A DNA stretch of 64,000 nucleotides from Trichoplax adhaerens (Eukaryota > Placozoa > Uniplacotomia > Trichoplacea > Trichoplacidae). Of this stretch, positions 24,131 to 36,700 are shown one piece after another. The translations under genes were made by a program, and so were the position numbers. The DNA is taken from positions 2,472,180-2,536,179 of the forward strand of contig NW_002060948.1 in the NCBI RefSeq assembly GCF_000150275.1, written 5' to 3'. The notes beneath the pieces are model-generated. The model made no database searches. It saw only the letters and a program-made list of their open reading frames with translations, and was not told the origin of the DNA. Numbering within the stretch: the stretch's first letter is position 1; every line of letters starts with the position of its first letter.

Positions 24131-27100
24131 TTTCATATGACTTAGCACTTAGCACTCAAATCAACTACGTACATGATTCACTGTAATTATATACTACTAC
24201 ATACTGTATTTGTTTTATTAAGACTTGATTAGCGTTGAATTCGTATTTCTAAATTTTTGTAATAACGCTAAAATTTTGTTATAATTCAAAATAGACAAAA
24301 GCTTATATTCACTTAATGACCTAATGTGTGTTTAGGGTTTGCAATAATTTCTTTTCTATCTAGTTTTATTCGTAATTTAAAATTTAATTAAATTAAATCT
24401 GGACATGGTCATGGATCAGCGTTGATCCCTAATCATTTTATTTTAATTAATTGTAAGCACTGTCTTTCACATTTTCTAGTAACTCGTATCTGCAACTAAT
24501 TTCTTAATATAGTGATCATCTCTTCAGTTAACTCTTATTGCAGTTCATGACGTATTCCCATGTGTGCACAGCTTAATTTAGTAGACTTTTAAAACTATTA
24601 GCAATGCTCGTATAAAGCGATGCCTGCTACCTAACAACAGTATGGTATGAAGAATTTAGTCATTTGAAAGATGTGGTAGACCTAAATGTATATAATTAAA
24701 ATTAAGAGCGATTATACTCCAATCAGGTATCTACTTACGCAAATTAAAGAGATCTGTTAATAGAAAACAAGAGATAAGACTCAACCATCACGCTGGTCGC
24801 TAAGCCAGCTGACTCTATTATCATCAGTAATTATACTGTAATAGGACATTTTGAATTCGAAGTTCTAATGCATAATCCTTTCTGCTGATCTATCCTTTAG
24901 TAGATAATTACAATTAATCTATAGGCTTCAGTACTGGTACAGTATATATTACTTTCCTATTTTACTGCATGGCAACTACTAGGTTAATTTTATGTATTTT
25001 TATGTAGTCCTTGTTTTTGGCTACCCTTCTTGTACCTCACTTTAGAGCGACACTGTATACTGACTGTCGCACGTTAAGTGCAAAGTAATGTATACGTATT
25101 ATTTTAAAGGATGCAAATTACCGCAGGATCATTAATCCGCAACCCTCTCTGCTTTTCAAATCTCCCCGGCGTTGCAACGCCCTGTAGCTAGTACAGTACT
25201 AATGCTGTCGTGCTTTTGCTGTATTCTATGTCACAGGTATTATATTATTAATCTACTGCACGTAACATTTTGAAACTTTGAAAGTCTTAACCATGTCATC
25301 GACTACTAAATGATCCACTTTAATAGTCCATGACCAATCGATCATGCCTACGTAGAGCCGTGACTGCTAGGTTTTCTCCTATTTTTAGTAGTCACTGTAT
25401 AGATCCCCAACCCTCACTGCCTTTTTAGAAACTCCCGATTCTGATAGCTTGCCCACAACGATTGATTGTTCTGCAGAGTGTCTGTAGAATCTACAGTACA
25501 GTATGTCTTTCTAACCCTTGAAAATCCTAACCTTCCTGTGTTCTGTGTCATCGCAAAATACTGTACTACTCTTAGCACTTTCGAAATGTCAATACAAGCC
25601 GTTCTACAAGTCTAATTTAGTGTAAATTAAGGAGCACTAAGCTAGTTCACTCTGCCTAAAATAGCGACTACTCGACGATTTTTTGCACTGTACTATAACC
25701 ACTGTCGTATTATTCTCATACGTAATAGTTCTAGTCGATCCTTCGCTCGCTCTACTTCGTGTACTGAACTTGTACCTTTTACTTTACACTATCATTGTCA
25801 CTGCTAATGTATGAATTAATTATTAATTAATTGTAAGACTTTTTAAGTTAAAAGTGAATTTAAAAGCTCGTAGGCGGCATCAACATGTCTCAGTAACTAG
25901 AGTATGATTGGCTTAGAGTGAGAGATGGCAATCATGCCGGGCTTAGGGTCACTCACTCGGAAGAGCCATAGTAAATGCGGAATTAGGTAAGAAAATCTAT
26001 AGGCTGAATTAGACTTCGTCTTAAGATTAGGAAGGATAATTTGGCTAACGTATTTGTCAACATGTTGTAATGAAGGATATAAAAGGTTGACTTTTTTAGG
26101 CGGGAATGCAATCTAAGGTCTAGCTGTGCACCAATTACGTTGTCTAAATTTCAATACTGTAATATTGAACACTAAAATTAAGTAGTAAAACTGTTTGTAT
26201 CTGCTCAAATTGGGAGATAATTGATCAACTGACCTTTCCATAATAATAGGGATAGAAATAGTACATATTGCAACTCATTATCAACATAGAGATTTCCATA
26301 TCTGGACGATGCTCTACGAGTAGATCATTACTTTTCGGTTGTAATACTGGAAAGGTAAGATGAAAATGTTAAATAACCTACACCAATTTATACATTGCCA
26401 TAATGGCAATAAATTTCACTTCTTATTAAATGAAATATTACTTTATATCAAGTGATTAAAAGATTTCAACTGATTAAAAGGAAAAGTATTTTGCTCGTGC
26501 CTCTTACACTAACTCCTTGAATGTTTGTAAGTACCGTCAAAAAGTAGAAGAAAACTACATATGACGACATCATTAATACCTTACCAGGACTCTATTTCTG
26601 TACAGCCGTTCCTTTAAGTACGGTTTTTTAGATAAATCCCGCCCAGGCCATGGACTTCAGATGCTAACATTTAAAACTGCTAAGCCAATGATTTAAGCAT
26701 TTTATGGCATAAGAGAAAAATATAGATCATTTAACGTATTCATTCAACGAAGCAGACCTACAGTGCAGTACTATAAAAGCGTTCTGGAGGCGTTAACTCG
26801 CACTTAGCCGTGAACATATCGAAACGGACAATTTATTGCGCCTAGAACCTACTACAGTAGTTGATCCTTATTCTTACATTAGGGCGAACTTACTAATACA
26901 GTATACATATAATCTGCCCACATATCGCTAGTCGTCACGAAAGCGTCGACAAACTGTCCAGACGAAAATTACTTTAAAAGGATGAAAACGACAGACTATG
27001 TGTGACAGGCTGTCTTTTAAGTAAAAACAACGTAGGAGTTTCATACTATATATTAATGTACTCGCTGTAATGCAGATACTCTTCTTTAAAACTAAATCAA

Positions 27101-29412
27101 CGAATATTATTCGGTCTAAAGATGCACTTATAAAAAGTTCCTATTATACCTTAACGCGTACTTAGGCATGTTAAATCAATTCCATTAATATTCTCTACAC
27201 CAGTAGAGTTTGCTATAGAAAACTTACTTTCTGAGTAGTTCCTTATGGTACTTTGATAGATACTTTAATTAAATCAAAGACTCACGAATATTAGTGCAGC
27301 AGAAAGTATTTTTAATTAATACCTTTTCACCCTCTTGTACAATTGACTGACGTAACCTTTTCCAAAAGTACTAGCGCTCTTTAAATATTCTATTTCATGG
27401 CAGCATTATAGACTATACTACTGCCTACCCTTGAAGAGAACTTGAGCCCATTACAATCAATTGTGCAGTAGAAGTATATCTAAATCTCTTGTGCTACAAA
27501 TACGTCTATCAATGATTGGATAAATTAAGTCTGATAGCAAGTTGAGTGAAATTACTGGTACTTATTTTGATTCGATAAAACTACTATGATGAATCATCAT
27601 TTTTCAGGATGAAATCTAAACATCAGAGAAAAATTCTTTTAGTAGATTAAATATTATTCTGGCATCTTTCCTTTAATCTTAAATATACATAGTACAAGCA
27701 AATGGTCCGTTGTTGTAGTTGAAGATTAAATTAATTAGAATAGTTAATTGCATACAAAGTCGTTATTAGCCATTTGTGGTGAGTTCTGCAGTTAAGTCAT
27801 TCAAAAATGGGATTTTAATACCGTATCGACAAGAGTCATCTCCGAGTTAATGCCATTTCACCAACTAGATGTCCTGGGCTTATTAAACCGAATAGGATCC
27901 AATTTACTAATGAATCACTCAGAAGTAAGTTAAGCTTATACTCTCTTTGTTTTTTTTCATTCTAAAAAAAAATTAGTAACTAAGAATGGCGGACAATGGT
28001 TGCGAAAATTTTCCGATTAGATTGAATAGACAATTACCACGTTACTTACTTGTAACAAAGTCAACTTTAATTTAGGAGCAAGGAAGGCATACGACGCTAG
28101 AATTTTCTTCTAATTCTTAAAGTGGTTATCGATGCGCCCTGCTGGCTCTTGGCCATATCATCTGTTACACTATATACCATATAACTTCGGATATCGACTA
28201 CGGTACGTTGCCAATCTTGTGTGGCCTCAGAGTTAAAAGGAACTGTTTCTACTACAGTAATTTTCTACTATTTTATACCGTGGACTTCTATGAAAATGCC
28301 AATAAGTATCGTACTGTTATACGTCTCATCTTCTATAATATATCATATTTACACAGTATTTTGCAAAATATTTCAATCAGGCCGGAATATGGAGATGTTT
28401 GCTTCTCAGTATGCACTCAACCATTTTACGGTACGTTAATTAAAGAGAACTAAATGCATAATACACTCCAATCGACTGCATATTATAATTATTTTGGCCA
28501 TTGTGCCGTAAAATATTTCTTTATCGATACCGGACAGAATCTACTGGTAGGCAGATCTTTACACTGATTGTGCATTTTATCTTGAAATGTTGTAAATTAA
28601 TGCGTTAAATCCAGTAATTTATAGTTATTCAGTAAAAACACTCTATTGCGGTAAAACCTATTCTGTAACATCTACAGAAATAACTATGCTATAGTCAATT
28701 TTCGATCGAATCTACTGGTTATGAAGGAAAATGTTAAAAGATTATTGAAATTATTAGCACACCCTAAGATTTGTTTTCAAAATAAACTTTTACAAATCAT
28801 TTATATGATGAATACATACTTTTATTTGCTAGCATCAAACGATTCATAGAATTACAGAATGAATTTAACCGAAATTAATTTGCTTTGGAGGCAATAGATC
28901 AATTAAGACAAATTGATGTTTATTTTTAAGATGCCTATATGGTACAATATTAGTCTCGATCAAAACCGTATTATAAGCTTGACCGAAACAATGATAGGGG
29001 GTTTGTGCAGGCAATACCACCATAATTTAATTTTTACTTTAGTTAAATCTGTTTTGTCGTCATTTACACATTCTTAATAATAAAGTTGTACAGGGGATCA
29101 TCAATAAATTTTGCTATTAATATATATCTCTTTCTATATGACTGGTTTCTATTTTGGATCTGTATATCCATTCATCTATCTAGTAGGGTTGATATTAAGT
29201 TATTGAATAGATCATTATTTATAATAATTGCGGATTAAAGATGATAAGAGAACTAGGAAGACTTGTTTTAGCAATAATTAGATATATAACATAATATTTT
29301 TATGCATATTATTATTATTTAATGATCACTAAGTATTGAAACAGAAAGTGTCGTGAAGTAACCAAATAATTCATTTGATTACCCGTAAGATTTTTGACCT
29401 GATACTAAGTAT
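24131..29412. other. Intergenic region, no gene supported
   Basis: About 5.3 kb between the ATPase stop codon and the stop codon of the convergent secreted-protein gene. I see no convincing exon. Two overlapping open frames near 28.2-28.45 kb are AT-rich and unrecognised. The stretch at 25.0-25.8 kb is a little GC-richer and contains two diverged copies of a segment beginning AACCCTCNCTGC. Whether it is transposon-derived cannot be told by eye. Confidence 0.5.
25139..25560. repeat. Diverged local duplication
   Basis: Two related segments start near 25142 and 25411. Both carry AACCCTCNCTGC, then a CTCCC motif, then a CTAGTACAGTA or CTACAGTACAGTA stretch. Both end near TTCTATGTCAC / TTCTGTGTCAT. 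Similarity is patchy, so this is an old duplication or two copies of a degenerate element. No coding capacity is seen. Confidence 0.4.
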
Positions 29413-30153
29413 CTAATGGCGTCTTGAAGTTTCCGATTGAGTTCTATTAGTGGGTGATGCAGCAGCACGTTCTTCGGGTATCCCATTCATACAGCCACAT
29501 CCAATGCGATTCTTCTGTGTTCGTTTGAAAGGTAACTTTTGACCGGCTCTTAACAAGCTATAGGAAATGCTTTTATATCCTTCATGGGCTACGCAAGTTT
29601 TAATAGTGTCGGGGCAACAATTTTTGTAATCGCATACGACACAGCGCTCTGGTATAGCAGTGTAAAATACACTTTCACCACCTGATAGTTGCTCATCTTT
29701 ATCGAAGTTGTAAGGACATAAGTGATCTTGCTCTACTACCTGGCAAGCTCCTTGTAAGATTTTACCATAACGAGCCGATTGCTTGACGGTGCCACTATCT
29801 TCCGAATCAGGCAAATCTAATCGGCGTGGAGACCCTTCCTGTTCTTCTAAAATATTTTTCTCTTCATCAAAACTAGACGGATTATTTGCCTCTATGCCAT
29901 GCTCTTCAGAAATCAAATTACCCGTGTGTCGCGGATATGAATAGCAAATGCCAGAAAGAGCTACTAATGCTACAATAGCTACCTAGAAAGACAAAAAACA
30001 TTTTTCAAAATGAACAAGAAATGAATTCATAAAAGCCAACATCAACTTTAAGCACCACATGTGGTATCCATTTTCTTATGCACATCGTGAGTCTTAATTA
30101 GAAAGCCTAATCACATTAATCAAAGACTTTACCTTAAAAGTGGAACAATTCAT
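29413..30153 (-). CDS. Secreted Cys-rich protein, possibly IL-17-like
   Basis: Two exons: 30153-30133 (MNCSTFK) and 29982-29413, joined in phase 0, 196 residues. The start is the only ATG that places a hydrophobic signal peptide (VAIVALVALSGICYS) at the N-terminus; cleavage is likely before YPRH. The rest is secreted: an acidic stretch, a possible furin-type SPRR site, then a cysteine-rich domain of about 85 residues. The pattern is AC, LCPYNF, ERCVVC, a CC pair, KTC, SLLR and a final IGCGC. Interleukin-17 family cytokines show the order CPW/Y, an IP..C.C..C segment, VLRR and VGCTC, so this is a plausible distant relative. I infer the family from spacing only; a Spaetzle/NGF-type or other cystine-knot ligand, or a lineage-specific protein, remains possible. 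It stands alone, with no related neighbour in the window. Confidence 0.7.
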
Positions 30154-30731
30154 AGTTGTAGTAATTTGTCGTTTTAACTCTTCAATTAAAATCAATTTAT
30201 TCTCTAGATTGTCAAGCTGGAGAGCTCTATCGGTGGTGTATGGACCAGATTAAACCTTAAAAGCAGATAGTATTAAAGTAAGAAAAGAGGAGAAAAAATA
30301 ACCTTTTAACTATAATAACTTCCTATCGTAATTCGATACTAGCATATTCCAACAGAATGAAAATTTCATGTCCATATAGTGATCGTGAAAATTGCATTAA
30401 TATAGTCAGAACAAATGCGCTCATTAGTTAAAGTATCTGTATATAGTAGTCGTCAATTAAAATTCTTTTTAACTTGACGAATGTTTACTTACAAATATAG
30501 GCTACTTCTGAATTTCCAGACGAACTGAACGTAAAATAACGTTTCTCCTCAACTTAAGCGTATTATATAGAGACATGGAGCAGGTGCAAATAGAATAAAT
30601 ATACACCAGGTGACTACTTAATCGACAAGTTATGAATTGATTTTTGTTACAAAATTGGCAATTGTAAATAACCACGGAAGTCAATGAGTTTACATATATA
30701 GCAAACTAGACATGTCAATTATTACCTTCTT

Positions 30732-30779
30732 AAAATTACTGTATTCACCGTCTAGAAAATTACTGTATTCACCGTCTAG
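30732..30779. repeat. Perfect 24-bp tandem duplication
   Basis: Two identical adjacent 24-bp units, each starting AAAATTACTG and ending CACCGTCTAG. Identity is complete, so the duplication is recent or a replication slip. It lies about 0.6 kb upstream of the start codon of the secreted-protein gene on the minus strand. Confidence 0.95.
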
Positions 30780-33700
30780 GTTGAATATTTCAATTCTCTA
30801 ATTAACTTACTGAGATACTTATTAAAACTTATATATGGATGTCATCAAGCATTTCCCAGTTTGAGTTAAGATTTGTATTCAATTAGGCATCCGGTCATGT
30901 GGCGAAAACAAGAATTTTTTCGTTTTACTTGAGTAAGTTAACTATGAAGTCAAGCATTGGAATGATATTAATAAAACAAGTTCGTCCACAGTACCTAATT
31001 TCCTAATTTAACTAAATTAAGAGAATTTCATCTCTAAAATAACTGCACAAGAGAGATCGATAACGTGATAGATAATTATATTTATAGAATATGGTAAAAC
31101 TGATTTCCAATTTTATACTGTCTTGACTATCAGGCTATTTTGATCTATATTTTTTAATAATTACTAAAATGGAAATTGTTTTTTAAACCAATTCTTACAT
31201 TATTAGTGTTGATTCTATCTATCAAATAAGGTATACAGATTGAAACCAATAACAAATTTAGGATTTAACATCCAATGTCTATACGTATTAACTTTATTAA
31301 AATATAATTTACAATGGCATATTATTCTAGAGCTACTTTGTATATTACAATTTGTATTAGATGTTTATTATTATTATTGTACGAAAAGGATAAATAAGTC
31401 AATAATTTTCATCGACATCATGTCGAACTAAACTTTGACATTTTTTTCTTATTTTATTCTCTTCAATACCAAGCAATAAAATAATTGAAGTTTTATAGTC
31501 ATAAAAATGAATTCTACCGGTATCCATTGACTACAAAAATGAATTAATAAGCATCATTCCTGTATCAGCTTTTACCCTCTGCTGTCTAGCCGAACAGAAA
31601 CAGATTACAGTAGCCTATATGTCAACGATGATTTTATACAAATACCTTAGAAAGGTTTATCAGCTTCTTTGACTTACTCCTTTAGCAGATATTCTCATTT
31701 TTTTATTTTTTCTGTGCTGTACGTCAGCAAAATCAAGGGAGAATAAAATTTGAGAACTTACTACTTCATCCCGTCATGATAGCTTTCGAGTACATCCGGT
31801 ACTAGAAACAGATCGAGCATGTAGGGCCAAAATCCCAAACTTAATCATATCATCATCTTTGTTGATAATATAAAACGAATGACAAAGCTATCCTTGAAAT
31901 AGAATTATTGTCAGATAAATCAGAATAAAAACTACTGTCTAGGAGGCATCGGCGTTGATCCATTTTATATTTTAGTAGACATTACATTGCGTTACATTAA
32001 ATCATATTACGAATGCATTAAGAGAGGTAAGATCGTATCTTTTAAAGGAAGCATATTGTCCTCAGTTGAGTGATGCATATTGTTGTTAGAGTGAAATAAT
32101 TAGTACAATAGAATTCCTTTTTAAGAAGGAGATTCAAAATCAACCTTAAAACAGTATATCCTTCACGATCTTCTCAATTATTGTAGAAAAAATGAATAGA
32201 AAAATATAGATTCTCATAATAATGACATCATCCAATGAGAATGACGATGAGATCAAAGTGCAATGACACAGTCATCCTTTATTGAAAACGAATTCTGTAA
32301 TCTACGTAATTTTACACTTTACAGTCGGTTGATTTTATAAAATAAGAGAAATTTTAATTTTTTCTACCAAAGTTAGGATATGAGTTATGAATGCTATCTT
32401 TCAACTATCGGATATTCATGTAAACTATCTATCATCTTACGTTTTAGCAAATTGTTCATGTTTAGCAATTAACGTCCATTTTATCTTATTTTATTGTATA
32501 TTTATATTTTTACGAATAGATTCATCTTTCTTGTATCGGAATTAATAAATAAAGTATAGCTAACAGCAATCTTGTCAAATAACACATTAGGATACCTCAT
32601 CATAACTATTATTGCATGAATTTATTTTCTAATTTTAATTATTGTTTGATTGTTTGCTACAAGTATACTTTCAATAGTAATTAATGTATTAATCAATTGT
32701 GATAACTAACATTGCCTAATAAAATTAAACAACTGATGGCTGCAAACGATCATAAAAATATTCATACTTGACAAAGGTAAAAGTCAATAAATTACTATTG
32801 CAAACAGTTAGCCTATATAGTATATTTTTTGTCTAAATTTAAATGCGTACGTTTATTTATTATAACAATATATATACATTTAAATTCCATTTTAAATATT
32901 TCAGCTTGCATGTGCAATCGACAATACCATAATAATATCTTTTAATTGTATATTATAATATAACAAAGCCGTGCTTTATTCTGGCTGGAATGTAACTTAT
33001 ATTTATATACAAATACAGATATATAATAAAAAAATTCATTCATCTTGGATAGTATTGACGCAAGAAAAAACAGTAACAATTAAAACATCAATTTATAAGT
33101 CAAATTAATTTACAGCACGATAACTTATTTTAAATGATGACGACCGGAATTCATGAGCGCAAAGCTGCATCCACGCTATTTACCTCCAAGAATTCTCACT
33201 TAAGTAACAATTAAAAAAGTTTCTAATACTTAGTTACCTTCATAAATGACACTATCAATATTCCATACTATCTCCAATGGCAACCTAATATCAAGTAAAA
33301 GTGGTTAAACTTTTTATTGACCTGAGCATCTTCATGATTGAATAAACTTAATGCATGTTCCAGCAAATTAATAATCATTGAACAATGATTTACTGAGTTT
33401 ACTACAGCAATTTAAATGAGGTCATTTATTAATAAATCGCGTCACGGATGATAGCTGAATTACTAATAAAAAAAACTGAGATATATTATTTTTACGTAAC
33501 ACTAATCTATCAATTTAGTCTACATTTTACGTCATGCTTCAATACACGATAATTTTCATATTTTAACAATAGTTCCTTAATTATAGGCTATATTTTTAAC
33601 CTTAATTATAACAGCATTAATAACATTGTTGAATTTGCTATGTTGTTATTAAGCAATCGACCTTACTAGTATGTCAATTATGATTTAAATTAATCTTATT

Positions 33701-36700
33701 TAACTCCAAATGTTAATTGTTGTGAAATATAACACCTAGCCGTACAGGTAAGAATACGAGTATATGAAACGAAGACTTGCAAATACTGTACTGCCTCAAC
33801 TATTAATATAATTCATTATACCAATTATAATTATTAATAGATTAATCACACAGCAAAAAGAATGATTATTTTCAGGTATTTTAGTTTGCTGACGTAGTAA
33901 TTACTAGCTAAAAAAACAATCATACACACATTAACATTTGATTCTATTCAATCAATGATCAGTAAAATGTTATGTATTTTATTTACCTTCAATATAAAAA
34001 TAAACATATAGATATTTCTAATTATTATAGCTTGTAAAATAAGAGCTTTACTTATCACCGTCACTGTGTAATTGGTAATTTGACTGTAAACAAATATTAT
34101 GATTATTACTGCGTAAAATTAAGCTAAATTTCCTCTCCCGTAGTAGCAATCGTGTAAGTTGAAGACTATAGTGGTGACAGTAAAGTTCAAATGGAGATAA
34201 CAATATTAGAAACTACCATCTTTATGTAATAGCTATTTGGGTCTTCATGGAAAAAAACTTAATTATAGAAGTGCATTGGCATTCAGAGTAGATACAAAAG
34301 TTAATTTTAGATATTTTCAAAGATAAAACTAGAATACATTATGCATGGCTTAGTCGCTATCATGCCAAATCCATTAAAGAAAGAAATTCAATAATATAAC
34401 TGTAGGGTATTTGGATTGGAAAAATACCTCCAATAAAAAGATTAGAATGTAAATAAGCAATCGAGACTAGACAAATATGTACAAGTATACTGCATTATTG
34501 TACACCAAGATGTATGTCAATTACTTTATTTAGCTAAAATTAGTGATAAAAGAAGCACTTGATTGACAGGTTGTAAACTCAACAAAAAAAGTACGAAGCA
34601 TTAATTATTCTGATAATTTTTCCACTCTGCACAGCAGTTATTTAATAATGTCCATATACAAGTAAATAGAGTCAAATAGGTAAGTAGTTTATTAATTACG
34701 TTATCAATATATTAGCCAATAGGAGATTTTAATGCATTAGATGATATAGCATAATCATCTCAAATTTGTGAGGAGCCTTAATCACACCAATGAATCAATT
34801 GATTGAATTATTTCAATGCCTACCTTGAGGCCCATCGTTATGACCAAAGGCACCAATGAGGTGAAAATGTGCACTATAGCAAATTTCAAGCATTTACATT
34901 ATTTCTTTTCTTTATTAGTCAGCTAAAAATTGGACAATACAGTACACAAGAAAAATAGTAAATAGGAACCGGTATATACTAGTTCTACAGTATAAACAGC
35001 AGACTGTCATGATAAGGAAAAAATAATTCACTTTCTCTTCCAATCAACTTTGCTTTCTACAAATTATGTCTATCTTTTTCAATAGGATAGCTTTATAATG
35101 ATAAAAAATTGTCAATTGTTAGATAAAACGCATTAATTTCAATGGAATACAGCTCTCTTTGCATCACTTATTGATCTCGTTATACTATCCGTAAAATCTA
35201 CCATGCCCTATTTGGCAAGTCTATTCTGTCAATTATCAGACTATACTTTGATTAAATATAATACCCGACACTAATTAAATAAATTTCTTTTTTAACATGA
35301 ACTTATACAAGATAGAACTAGCAGAAATATTCATACAGTTAATTACGCATATCTGTATGTGCTAGTATGATAGTTGGTGCAATATTATGCCGCATGATGT
35401 AGTTTTGCTCCTACTAAATAATGAGTCTGTTAAATTTTACTAGCGCCTTTCTCCTCAATGTATGTAATCTCAGAAATTTGATATGGGTTATGATTTCCAT
35501 CACTACCATATCGATTTGTTAAAGGTTAATGATACCGTAATGATAACTCTTTGATTTAATTGTCGGTTTCTTTCTCTTACCAAGAGTATCGATGATCTCT
35601 TTTCACTGCCATCGCATAACAGTTTCTTCTTATTTGCTGTAACATGAGTGATAAATATGTATCGGTATTATTTCTTTATCATTAATTACCGACAACGATA
35701 ACTTTTATAGGCATAATTCATTAACACTCCTTGATTTACAACCTGCTAAATTCGAAACAATATGAATTAGCATCTCATCCAACTTTAGCTCTTTTTCACT
35801 AAAGTTATATTTTAATTGTTATTTGCCCTCGCATTTCTTATTCGAAATGATAGTTCATTCACGTGAATTTATTACCTTAAATTGTGTAGTCTAAGCTATA
35901 CTTTATAGAGGTTAAAAGATATGTAGACGATGCGAGTATCTAACAAGTATCGATATATCATGTTCCATATTCAATTGATAGATTTTTAGCTATTTTCTTC
36001 AAAGTACCGCATTATTGTGTATTTTTATTTAATTTAAGAGTAACATTATATCTTATCCATTGATTGCTATTTTTTTGGCAGGTAGATTCAACAGATATTT
36101 CATTACTTTAGATTAAAAGTTCACAACGATTAAAAACTATAATACGCCTCAAATATTATACAAATATTAATTAAAATCAATATACTGCCAGTAGAGCAAT
36201 TTCTAAACTAACACGACATATCTAAAGATAATTAACTGCAATTAACGTGCTACGTGATAGTAACTCGTTTGGTTCTGAGATTTTCATACATTTATAAATA
36301 TTATATAATATTACTAGATCCCTATAAAGAACAAAAAGCGTTGAGTAGCTATTAAAATTCCGTTTCAACACAATTTTACGGCAATCTAAGAGCCCAACGC
36401 TAAGAATCAGTATAATTACTATTCTGGTACATATATATAATATAGATAAATATGCAAAGAAATTCTTTGCTTGTATTGTATAGAGCAACTCCTAAAATGT
36501 TCATCTTCGAAGATTTTTTCTTTTAGCAGTATTTAAACGTAGCAAAATATCCAGAAGAACAACAGTAGACATATTGTACTCAAACTATTGCAATCACTGC
36601 AAAATAATCATTAAAAAAGAATAATTTAGTAAGTAAAGTAGTTACTTTAATAGAAACTCATCGTTAATTGTACCAATTGTTAATATATTGTATAAAACAA

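Noticed and set aside
28208-28453. Two overlapping plus-strand frames, one with hydrophobic stretches
   Set aside because: No family match, AT-driven composition, and flanking splice sites do not extend either frame into a gene.
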